A stretch of 28,519 bases of DNA from Alphaproteobacteria bacterium MarineAlpha3_Bin3 (GTDB lineage: Bacteria > Pseudomonadota > Alphaproteobacteria > Rhodospirillales > Casp-alpha2), in the NCBI GenBank assembly GCA_002938075.1, contig PTLK01000005.1:1-28519 (forward strand), written 5' to 3'. This document shows, one piece after another, positions 22,433-28,519 of the stretch. The notes under the pieces are model-generated. The model worked only from the letters and a program-made list of their open reading frames with translations, did no database searches and was not told the origin of the DNA. The position numbers and the translations under genes were made by a program. The number at the start of each line of letters is the position of its first letter. Position 1 is the stretch's first letter.

Positions 22433-23707
22433 TCACGGCCGGATTTGGCCGTCGCCCCGGACTATGTATTTGGAGCTCGTCAACTGTTCGACGCCGACCG
22501 GGCCGCGGGCGTGCAGCTTGCCGGTGGAGATGCCGATCTCGGCCCCCATGCCGAACTCGCCGCCGTCGGCGAACTGGGTCGAGGCGTTGACCAGGACGAT
22601 GGCGCTGTCGACCTTTTTAACGAAGGTATCCGCCGCTTCCTTGTTGGCGGTGATGATGCAGTCCGTGTGCTGGGAGCCGTGTTTGTCGATGTGTTCGATG
22701 GCCTCCTCGACGCCGTCGACGACCCTGACCGAGATGATAGAATCCAGGTATTCGGTGTTCCAGTCTTCGTCGCTGGCGGGGATGATGCGTTGATCCGCGG
22801 CTTGCGATTCGGCGTCGCCGCGCACCTCGCAGCCGGCCTCGGTCAAATCGTCGACGATGGGGGACAACATGAGCTCGACGGCGGCGCGGTCGATCAACAG
22901 GGTTTCCGTGGTGCCGCAAATGCCGGTGCGGCGCATCTTGGCGTTGAACACCACCTTGCGCGCCATGTCGGGGTCGGCGTCGGCGTTGACGTAGGAATGG
23001 CAGATGCCTTCCAGGTGTTTGAACAGCGGCACCTTGCTTTCCGCAGTGACCCGTTCGATCAGCGACTTGCCGCCGCGCGGCACGATGACGTCGATGGTGT
23101 CGGTCATTGTCAGCATTTCGCCGACGGCGTGGCGGTCGGTGGTCGGCACCAGTTGGATCGAGGCTTCGGGCAGGCCGGTGGCCTTCAGGCCGTGGTCGAA
23201 CGATTCCATAATGGCGCGCGACGAATGGAAGCTTTCCGAGCCGCCGCGCAGGATCACCGCGTTGCCGGCCTTCAGGCACAGGCTGCCGGCGTCCGCCGTG
23301 ACGTTGGGCCGCGATTCGTAGATCACGCCGATGACGCCGAGCGGCACGCGCACGCGTTGGATACGGAGGCCGTTGGGGCGTTCACGGTCCTCGAGCACGG
23401 TGCCGATGGGATCGTCGAGCTTGGCGATTTTGTCCAACCCCGTGGCCATGCCTTCGAGGCGCTCGTCGGTCAGCGCCAGGCGGTCCAGCATCGGCGCGCT
23501 CAGGCCCTTATCCTCGCCCGCCGCCATGTCCTTGGCGTTTGCCGAGAGAATTTCGTTCTTGCGCCGGCGCAGGCTTTGGGCCGCTTCGGTCAGGGCCTTG
23601 TTCTTGGCCTCGGTGGGCGCAAGGGCAAGCGCCCGGGCGGCGGCCTTGGCGGCGGCGCCGATACGGGCCATCAACTGGGGGATTTTTTCTTTTTCAGTGG
23701 CGTCCAT
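22433..23707 (-). CDS. proA: Glutamate-5-semialdehyde dehydrogenase
   Basis: A 424-residue enzyme reducing gamma-glutamyl phosphate with NADPH in proline synthesis. LGVIGVIYESRPNVTADAG is the cofactor-side block. The catalytic cysteine is in RRTGICGTTETLLID, and QFADGGEFGMGAEIGISTGKLHARGPVG near the end is strongly conserved. Its partner proB lies 10 bp upstream, which suggests a shared transcript. Confidence 0.97.
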   Translation of the reverse strand: MDATEKEKIPQLMARIGAAAKAAARALALAPTEAKNKALTEAAQSLRRRKNEILSANAKDMAAGEDKGLSAPMLDRLALTDERLEGMATGLDKIAKLDDPIGTVLEDRERPNGLRIQRVRVPLGVIGVIYESRPNVTADAGSLCLKAGNAVILRGGSESFHSSRAIMESFDHGLKATGLPEASIQLVPTTDRHAVGEMLTMTDTIDVIVPRGGKSLIERVTAESKVPLFKHLEGICHSYVNADADPDMARKVVFNAKMRRTGICGTTETLLIDRAAVELMLSPIVDDLTEAGCEVRGDAESQAADQRIIPASDEDWNTEYLDSIISVRVVDGVEEAIEHIDKHGSQHTDCIITANKEAADTFVKKVDSAIVLVNASTQFADGGEFGMGAEIGISTGKLHARGPVGVEQLTSSKYIVRGDGQIRP

Positions 23708-23717
23708 GTCCGCCCCC

Positions 23718-24839
23718 TCAACCCAGCACCAAGTCGTCGCGGTGGATCATTTCGTCGCGGCCACGGTAGCCGAGAAGGGCTTCGATTTCACTGGTTTTGT
23801 AGCCCATGATGCGCCTCGCGTCGGCGGCCGAATAGGCCGACAGGCCCCGGCCCAGTTCGCGCCCGTCCGTGGACTTGACGACCACCGCGTCGCCGCGCTG
23901 GAAATCGCCCTCGATATCGACGACGCCGGCCGGCAGCAGGCTTTTGCCCGACCCCAGCGCCCGTACCGCACCGGCATCCAGCACCACGGCGCCTGCCGGG
24001 TTCAAGGCGCCGGCGATCCAGCGCTTGCGCGCCGACTTCGGTGTCCCCGACGGCAGGAACCAAGTGACGTTGGCGCCGTCCTCAATGCGTTTCAGGGGAT
24101 GGTTTCCCCGCCCGTCGGCGATCACCATCCGGCAACCGTTGGCCAGGCACACCTTGGCCGCCGCCAGCTTGGTCACCATGCCGCCCTTGCTATCGCCGGC
24201 GGGCGCCTGGCCGGCCATGGCCTCGATCTTGGGCGTGATCTCGGTGACCTCGGGGATGATGGCGGCGTCCTTATGGTGGCGGGGATCGGCGGTATAGAGG
24301 CCGTCGATGTCCGACAACAAAACCAAGGTGTCGGCGCTGATCATCGCCGCCACCCGGGCCGCCAGGCGGTCGTTGTCGCCGAAACGGATTTCGTCGGTGG
24401 CGACCGTGTCGTTTTCGTTGATTAGCGGCACCGCGCCCAGCTTTAGTAGGGCGTCGAGCGTGTTGCGGGCGTTGATATAGCGGCGCCGGTTTTCGGAATC
24501 GTCGAGCGTCAACAGCACCTGGGCTACGGTCAGGTCGTGAAGGGACAGCACCTCTTGATAGGCATGTGCCAGGCGCGCCATGCCGGTGGCCGCCGCGGCC
24601 TGGTTTTCGTCCAGCTTCAGGGGGCCGGCCGGCAGGTCCAGGTAGCGGCGCCCGACGGCGATGGCACCCGACGAGACGATGATGATTTCCCGGCCCTGCT
24701 TGGCGTGGCCGGCGATGTCCTCGGCCAAGGCCTCGAGCCAAGCGTAGTGGACCGCGCCCTGGTCCTGGTCGACCAGCAGCGCCGAGCCGATCTTGACCAC
24801 CATCCGGCGGCTTGTGTCCAGGCTTTGCTTGTCGCTCAT
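23718..24839 (-). CDS. proB: Glutamate 5-kinase
   Basis: A 373-residue enzyme that phosphorylates glutamate in the first, proline-inhibited step of proline synthesis. The amino acid kinase domain (RRMVVKIGSALLVD, IIIVSSGAIAVGRRYL, PLINENDTVATDEIRFGDND and LLSDIDGLYTADPR) occupies about residues 1-260. A PUA domain (from about residue 280, with SAADARRIMGYKTSEIE) forms the rest. The ATG overlaps the obgE stop as ATGA. Confidence 0.97.
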   Translation of the reverse strand: MSDKQSLDTSRRMVVKIGSALLVDQDQGAVHYAWLEALAEDIAGHAKQGREIIIVSSGAIAVGRRYLDLPAGPLKLDENQAAAATGMARLAHAYQEVLSLHDLTVAQVLLTLDDSENRRRYINARNTLDALLKLGAVPLINENDTVATDEIRFGDNDRLAARVAAMISADTLVLLSDIDGLYTADPRHHKDAAIIPEVTEITPKIEAMAGQAPAGDSKGGMVTKLAAAKVCLANGCRMVIADGRGNHPLKRIEDGANVTWFLPSGTPKSARKRWIAGALNPAGAVVLDAGAVRALGSGKSLLPAGVVDIEGDFQRGDAVVVKSTDGRELGRGLSAYSAADARRIMGYKTSEIEALLGYRGRDEMIHRDDLVLG

Positions 24840-25873
24840 GGCGCGAAGGCCCGTTTTGGTTGGGTTGATTCCGTTTGCCGCCCGATGACGCCAAAAAGGA
24901 CGGCCATCAGCGTTTGCAGGCCGTCACCGGAGATCCCCGAGATCACCGCCACTTCGGCGCCCGAGGCCAGGGCCAGTAGTTCTTGTTTTTCCGCCTTGTC
25001 TTTATCGCTCAGCGAGTCCGCCTTATTGAGCACCACCAGCTTGGGCTTTTCCGCCAGGCCGCCGCCGTAGGCTTCGACCTCGCGGCACACGGTTTGATAG
25101 GCGCCGGCGACGTCATCAAGGGTACCGTCGATCAGGTGCACAAGCACCCGGCAGCGCTCCACATGGCCGAGGAACCGGGTACCCAGTCCGGCGCCTTCGT
25201 TGGCGCCCTCGATCAGGCCGGGGAGGTCGGCGAGCACGAATTCGTCGCCGCCGGTCCTGTCACCGATATAGACGACGCCCAGGTTGGGGTGCACGGTGGT
25301 GAAGGGATAATCGCCGATTTTCGGATGCGCCCGGCTGACGGCGGCCAACAGCGTCGATTTGCCGGCGTTGGGCAGCCCCACCAGCCCGGCGTCGGCGATC
25401 AGCTTCAGGCGCAGCCACAGCCAGAATTCGGTGCCGGGATAGCCGGGATTGGCGCGGCGCGGAGCCTGGTTGGTGGCCGACTTGAAATGCGTGTTGCCGA
25501 AGCCGCCGTCGCCGCCCCTAGCGATGACCACCTGCTGCCCGGCCTCAGTGATGTCGGCAAGCAGGGTTTTTCGGTCCTCTTCTAAGACCTGGGTGCCGAC
25601 GGGGATCTTGACGGTAACGCTCTTGCCCTTCGATCCGGTGCGGTTCTTGCCCATCCCGTGACCACCGCGGCCGCCCTTGATGTGCTGCTTGTAACGGAAA
25701 TCGATCAGGGTGTTGAGGGAACCCGAGCCTTCCAGCACCACGTCGCCGCCGCGCCCACCATCACCGCCGTCGGGACCGCCCATGGCGACGTTCTTCTCGC
25801 GCCGGAAGCTGACGCAGCCGTCGCCGCCGTCGCCGCTTTTGACAAAGATTTTCGTTTCGTCCAGGAACTTCAT
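24836..25873 (-). CDS. obgE: Obg-family GTPase (CgtA)
   Basis: A 345-residue essential GTPase in 50S assembly and stringent control. The glycine-rich Obg domain (VKSGDGGDGCVSFRREK, GGPDGGDGGRGGDVVL) occupies about residues 1-158. The G domain follows with G1 (GLPNAGKSTLL), G3 (DLPGLIEGA) and G4 (NKAD). The tail after the G domain is short, without a long C-terminal extension. A rho-independent terminator lies upstream, after rpmA, so obgE-proB-proA-nadD probably has its own promoter or depends on readthrough. Confidence 0.97.
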   Translation of the reverse strand: MKFLDETKIFVKSGDGGDGCVSFRREKNVAMGGPDGGDGGRGGDVVLEGSGSLNTLIDFRYKQHIKGGRGGHGMGKNRTGSKGKSVTVKIPVGTQVLEEDRKTLLADITEAGQQVVIARGGDGGFGNTHFKSATNQAPRRANPGYPGTEFWLWLRLKLIADAGLVGLPNAGKSTLLAAVSRAHPKIGDYPFTTVHPNLGVVYIGDRTGGDEFVLADLPGLIEGANEGAGLGTRFLGHVERCRVLVHLIDGTLDDVAGAYQTVCREVEAYGGGLAEKPKLVVLNKADSLSDKDKAEKQELLALASGAEVAVISGISGDGLQTLMAVLFGVIGRQTESTQPKRAFAP

Positions 25874-25909
25874 CGAAATTCGTCCAAACCCAACGATAAT
25901 TTACCCACG

Positions 25910-25939
25910 AAAAAAGGGGAACGGCCAGCCATTCCCCTT
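25910..25939 (-). terminator. Rho-independent terminator after rpmA
   Basis: On the minus strand AAGGGGAA and TTCCCCTT form an 8-bp stem around a 10-base loop, followed by a T run (plus-strand A run 25910-25915). It lies about 35 bp beyond the rpmA stop and should end the rplU-rpmA transcript before obgE. Confidence 0.8.
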
Positions 25940-25972
25940 AGATGCGCGAACGAACGGCTGCAATCCCTTTAC

Positions 25973-26230
25973 TTACGATCCCGGGTCCACCGCCACATAG
26001 ACCCGGCCCTTGGCCTTGTGCTCGAACTTCACCCGCCCGCCGGCGGTGGCGAAAAGGGTATGGTCCCTGCCGATGCCGACGTTTTCGCCGGCGTGGTACT
26101 TGGTGCCGCGCTGGCGGATGATGATGTTTCCGGGGATGACGATCTGGCCGCCGAATTTCTTGACCCCCAGCCGCCGGCCGATGGAGTCGCGGCCGTTGCG
26201 CGAGCTGCCGCCTGCTTTTTTATGTGCCAT
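25973..26230 (-). CDS. rpmA: 50S ribosomal protein L27
   Basis: An 85-residue protein of the 50S peptidyl-transferase neighbourhood. AHKKAGGSSRNGRDSIGRRL is the flexible N-terminus that reaches toward the P site; the protein continues with GVKKFGGQ and ends VKFEHKAKGRVYVAVDPGS. Length and sequence are those of the family. It follows rplU by 7 bp. Confidence 0.98.
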   Translation of the reverse strand: MAHKKAGGSSRNGRDSIGRRLGVKKFGGQIVIPGNIIIRQRGTKYHAGENVGIGRDHTLFATAGGRVKFEHKAKGRVYVAVDPGS

Positions 26231-26237
26231 CTCTCAC

Positions 26238-26837
26238 CTACTCTTTCGACTTGCCTTTGCCCTTGCTCCTGCCCTGGGGAGCCGCTTTTTTCTTCGCCGC
26301 GGGCTTTTTCTTCGCCGGCGCCTTGGCCCCCGGCTTCTTGGTCGCCGCTTTCTTGGCCCCCGGCTTTTTGGCTTCCTGCTTGGCGGCGGGCTTCTTGGCC
26401 TCGGGCTTCTTGGCTTCCTTCTTAGTTTCCTTCTGGGGCTCGGGCTTGGCTGCCGGTTTTGGCGTCACCTTGGGAGTCCCCTGGGGCGCCGCTTTAGCCT
26501 TGGCAACGGCTTTAGGCTTGGCCCCCGTCGGGCTGACGTCGAGGATGCGCAGCACCGTCTGCTGCTGGCGGTGGCCGCGGGTGCGGCGGTAATTCTTGCG
26601 CCGGTGCTTCTTGAACACGATGATCTTGTCGGCTCGGGACTGTTCCACCACCTCGGCGAACACGGCGGCCTTGTCGACTAAGGGTGAACCGATGCTCGCC
26701 GACTTGCCGCTGCCGATCATCAGCACCTCGGACAATTCGACCATGGTGCCGGGGTCGCCGGCCAGCTTCTCGACGACGATGGTGTCGTCCTTGGCGACCC
26801 GGTACTGCTTTCCGCCGGTGCGGATGACTGCGAACAT
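26238..26837 (-). CDS. rplU: 50S ribosomal protein L21 with long Lys/Ala/Pro tail
   Basis: A 199-residue L21. The core (MFAVIRTGGKQYRVAKDDTI to YRRTRGHRQQQTVLRILDV, about residues 1-105) is the full family domain. A tail of about 95 residues follows, built from Lys, Ala, Pro and some Glu in repeats such as KKPGAKKAATKK and APAKKKPAAKKKAAP, resembling histone H1-like tails. Most L21 proteins are about 100 residues long. The tail is in frame and ends just before rpmA, so it is not a frameshift. It may bind rRNA or DNA, which is inference. Confidence 0.96.
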   Translation of the reverse strand: MFAVIRTGGKQYRVAKDDTIVVEKLAGDPGTMVELSEVLMIGSGKSASIGSPLVDKAAVFAEVVEQSRADKIIVFKKHRRKNYRRTRGHRQQQTVLRILDVSPTGAKPKAVAKAKAAPQGTPKVTPKPAAKPEPQKETKKEAKKPEAKKPAAKQEAKKPGAKKAATKKPGAKAPAKKKPAAKKKAAPQGRSKGKGKSKE

Positions 26838-26889
26838 TTAAGCCTCTGGAATTCCGTTAACAAAAAAAAGCCCATCGATTCCCGCAACA

Positions 26890-26907
26890 GGCCTCACCCG
26901 AGAGGCC
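26890..26907 (-). promoter_or_regulatory. Hairpin in the rplU leader
   Basis: GGCCTC-TCGGGT-GAGGCC forms a perfect 6-bp stem at the very start of the predicted rplU transcript. Leader hairpins in r-protein operons can bind the encoded protein for autoregulation. Here this is inference only. Confidence 0.4.
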
Positions 26908-26909
26908 GG

Positions 26910-26937
26910 ACTATAGCCGCAAAACCGCCGTTGTCAA
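26910..26937 (-). promoter_or_regulatory. Promoter of rplU-rpmA
   Basis: On the minus strand a consensus TTGACA (26932-26937) is followed after 16 bp by TATAGT (26910-26915). The predicted start near 26903 gives a leader of about 65 nt. AGAGG precedes the rplU ATG. Confidence 0.75.
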
Positions 26938-27064
26938 CGGCCCCAAGCCGGGGTCGGCCGCTTGCCGGAGCATAGGCTTTCGGCTACTCTCCGCCCGCGG
27001 TGAGGCCCGGCCTCCGACACTTATTATATTAGGGGTAATAGGGAGGGCGAACGGAAATCTTATC

Positions 27065-27106
27065 GGAGAGGTGCCAGAGTGGTCGAATGGGGCGGTCTCG
27101 AAAACC
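27065..27106 (+). tRNA. tRNA-Ser(CGA), 5' part only, split by an integrated element
   Basis: GGAGAGGTGCCAGAGTGGTC starts a tRNA closely resembling Escherichia coli tRNA-Ser(CGA). The acceptor strand, D arm, anticodon arm with CTCGAAA (anticodon CGA at 27099-27101) and three bases of the 3' anticodon stem (ACC) are present. From 27107 the sequence is AT-rich and has no variable arm, T arm or 3' acceptor strand. The gene is therefore broken at this junction. An integrase gene follows at once, so this is an attachment-site half. The 3' part is expected at the far end of the element, out of view. Serine UCG codons could still be read by a tRNA-Ser(UGA) elsewhere, if present. Confidence 0.8.
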
Positions 27107-27188
27107 ATTCAATTCACTATAACATATTGAATTTATTATATAATTAATTTCTATTGACCTACCAACTACCTACCAACATAATAATGGG
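27107..27188 (+). promoter_or_regulatory. Element end with repeats and putative integrase promoter
   Basis: Inverted ATTCAAT/ATTGAAT lies at 27107-27113 and 27126-27132. Two direct copies of ACCTACCAAC at 27157-27166 and 27168-27177 look like integrase arm-binding sites. A promoter TTGACC (27154-27159) and CATAAT (27177-27182), 17 bp apart, overlaps the direct repeats, so integrase or an excision factor could repress it. The transcription start would fall on or next to the integrase ATG. Confidence 0.5.
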
Positions 27189-28427
27189 ATGGTAGGGGTC
27201 AAATCTCCAAGAAGCAGACACAATCCCACGGAAATTAGAACCATCCGTGGTTATCCAGAAACACTTAAACTCTTTCGTATGCCAGCATCAAAATACTGGT
27301 ATGTGAGAATGTATATTCGTGGTGGTGCGTCATCTGGTGTAAAGAAATCCACTAGATGCGTAAAACTCGCACACGCAGAGGAATTTGCTATCACTTGGTA
27401 TGAAGACCGACTTTTAGAGAAAAGAGCATTTAAGGATATTGGATCACAGTCATTTTCCGTATATGCCGATAAATTACAGGAATCACAAAAGAGGCAGATT
27501 TCAAGAGGAGAGTTAGACCCTGATATGCTTTATCAGGATACCCTTAAATTAAACAACGACCTTCTTCCTGCTCTCGGTTCACTTCATATTTCCAAAATTG
27601 ACTACAACACCGTTGACCGGTTTATCCACGATCTGAACAACGAAAAAAACCTGTCTCAATCATCACTCAAAAAATATGTGATTCTGGTTCGTAAGGTGTT
27701 GAAGGAGGCAGAACGGGATGGAACAATTAACTACATCCCAAGTTTGCCTCCCATCAAACGAAAAGATAATCCTCGTCCGTGGTTCTCACCAGAAGAATAC
27801 AAACAACTATTATCTGCCTGCAGGGATTTACGAGATAATCCAACAGGTGATGATAAGTTTGAGTGGGATGAAATGTACGACTTTATCGTTTTTATGATTC
27901 ATACGTTTCTTCGTCCAAGTGAATGGAAGTTTCTTCAAAACAAGCATATTCGGTTCTTGGAACAGGATGGCATCGAGCAACTGGTCATTTCCGTTCCAAA
28001 CCCAAAGACCATGAAGGCAAAAGGAACGATAGACAGCACCAGCACCGAGGTTGCAGCAGATTTATACAGACGAAAAATATTAACGAGACACGATGGTGCT
28101 AATGACTATCTCTTCTTCAACCATATCAGGGACAGAGAGAGGTGGGTTGCTGATAGAGTTTCAAGGAAGTTCAGGGTGTTGTGTAATCACGCAGAACTAG
28201 AGACAGATAGTTACGGACAGAAGCACACGACCTACTCATTGCGACATTCTGCGTTGTGTTTCCAAATACTGAAATCTGGTGGAAATGACCTTTTCGGTCT
28301 TGCGAAAAATGCTCGGACATCGGTGATGATGTTGGAGAAGTTCTATCTCACTCACCTGTCTCCCCAATTGCCTGAATTTACCAAGCAGTTGAGAACCAAA
28401 AGAATTTTGGAGATCGTAAACCCATAA
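27189..28427 (+). CDS. Tyrosine recombinase (integrase) of a tRNA-targeting element
   Basis: A 412-residue site-specific recombinase. The N-terminal part contains a basic arm-binding-like region (LKLFRMPASKYWYVRMYIRG) and a core-binding SAM-like domain (about residues 95-180). The catalytic domain has the first Arg in HTFLRPSEW, the beta-hairpin Lys around NPKTMKAKGT, the second Arg in TYSLRHSAL (the usual box-II His before it is replaced by Tyr or Thr) and the nucleophile Tyr in LEKFYLTHLSP. The gene is far more AT-rich than the host genes, indicating recent foreign origin. No ribosome-binding site precedes the ATG; the mRNA may be leaderless. An internal ATG at 27279 is the alternative start. 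Confidence 0.9.
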   Translation: MVGVKSPRSRHNPTEIRTIRGYPETLKLFRMPASKYWYVRMYIRGGASSGVKKSTRCVKLAHAEEFAITWYEDRLLEKRAFKDIGSQSFSVYADKLQESQKRQISRGELDPDMLYQDTLKLNNDLLPALGSLHISKIDYNTVDRFIHDLNNEKNLSQSSLKKYVILVRKVLKEAERDGTINYIPSLPPIKRKDNPRPWFSPEEYKQLLSACRDLRDNPTGDDKFEWDEMYDFIVFMIHTFLRPSEWKFLQNKHIRFLEQDGIEQLVISVPNPKTMKAKGTIDSTSTEVAADLYRRKILTRHDGANDYLFFNHIRDRERWVADRVSRKFRVLCNHAELETDSYGQKHTTYSLRHSALCFQILKSGGNDLFGLAKNARTSVMMLEKFYLTHLSPQLPEFTKQLRTKRILEIVNP

Positions 28428-28437
28428 AGGTTATTAC

Positions 28438-28471
28438 CACCCTATGAAGCAAATAATACTGGGTGTTTTTT
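28438..28471 (+). terminator. Putative terminator after the integrase gene
   Basis: CACCC and GGGTG (28438-28442, 28461-28465) can pair around an 18-base AT-rich loop, followed by TTTTTT. The stem is short, so this is tentative. The remaining bases to the window end are T-rich without a gene. Confidence 0.45.
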
Positions 28472-28519
28472 GTAATATTATTTCGTTTTTTACTTTTTTT
28501 AATCTTTTTTTCCATTTTG

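Larger units (their letters stand above)
26838..27064. other. Intergenic region with rplU promoter and leader and tRNA upstream region
   Basis: Most of this 227-bp gap belongs to the rplU control region (promoter and leader hairpin listed separately). The right part leads into the tRNA gene. A plus-strand TTGCCG-17-TACTCT (26962-26990) is a weak candidate for the tRNA promoter. An AT-rich TTATTATATT at 27021-27030 lacks a proper -35. Confidence 0.45.

Noticed and set aside
27065..27188. tRNA-Ser with a group I intron after the anticodon loop
   Set aside because: The following DNA encodes an integrase within 83 bases, shows arm-site-like repeats and no intron core, and the 3' exon is not found in the remaining 1.4 kb.

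Overview
The window looks like the chromosome of a GC-rich alphaproteobacterium, most likely in or near the Rhodospirillales. This is inferred from gene order and protein style, not from a database search. The evidence is the minus-strand series rplU-rpmA-obgE-proB-proA-nadD-rsfS-rlmH-gpmI-envC-ctpA-divergent polysaccharide deacetylase-rppH, the folM-like/folB pair, and a MarR/OmpR/EnvZ-type regulator set divergent from a branched-chain aminotransferase. Almost all genes are on the minus strand. The exceptions are the aminotransferase gene and an AT-rich integrase gene at the right edge.

Layout, left to right. Positions 1-694 carry no credible gene. They hold a 312-bp MITE-like element with about 33-bp terminal inverted repeats, then a non-coding dispersed repeat (copy R1). 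Positions 695-3261 (minus) encode MarR, an OmpR-type response regulator and an EnvZ-type kinase. Position 3397-4302 (plus) is an ilvE-type aminotransferase. Positions 4337-10691 (minus) form one tightly packed run: uvrC, pgsA, mobB, moeA, moaD, moaE, a LOG-family protein and a small membrane protein. The middle of this run is the late molybdenum-cofactor pathway. Positions 10692-11065 are an AT-rich gap with one perfect and one near DnaA box. Positions 11066-12336 are folB and a pteridine-reductase-like SDR. Positions 12402-12620 are the remains of a small membrane-protein gene with two in-frame stops. Positions 12798-13219 are repeat copy R2.

Positions 13240-20331 (minus) carry an envelope and RNA-decay group: gpmI, envC, ctpA, a divergent polysaccharide deacetylase, rppH and an FkbM-type methyltransferase. 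Positions 20332-20842 hold a 201-bp palindromic element and a third, partial repeat copy (R3). Positions 20843-26837 (minus) are the ribosome and proline group: rplU, rpmA, obgE, proB, proA, nadD, rsfS and rlmH.

At 27065 a tRNA-Ser(CGA) gene begins but stops just after its anticodon loop. The sequence then becomes strongly AT-rich and encodes a tyrosine recombinase (27189-28427). This is the left end of an integrated element whose body lies outside the window.

The most interesting material is non-coding. Copies R1 and R2 each contain a near-consensus sigma70 promoter whose 17-bp spacer is a palindrome, with a compensated base-pair change between the copies. Each promoter is followed by an rRNA-operon-type boxA antitermination motif, yet no rRNA follows. 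Each copy then runs into an array of degenerate 10-11 bp repeats, and copy R3 has the array only. The second point of interest is the integrase junction, where the tRNA is left without its 3' half on the side where most tRNA-targeting elements restore it.
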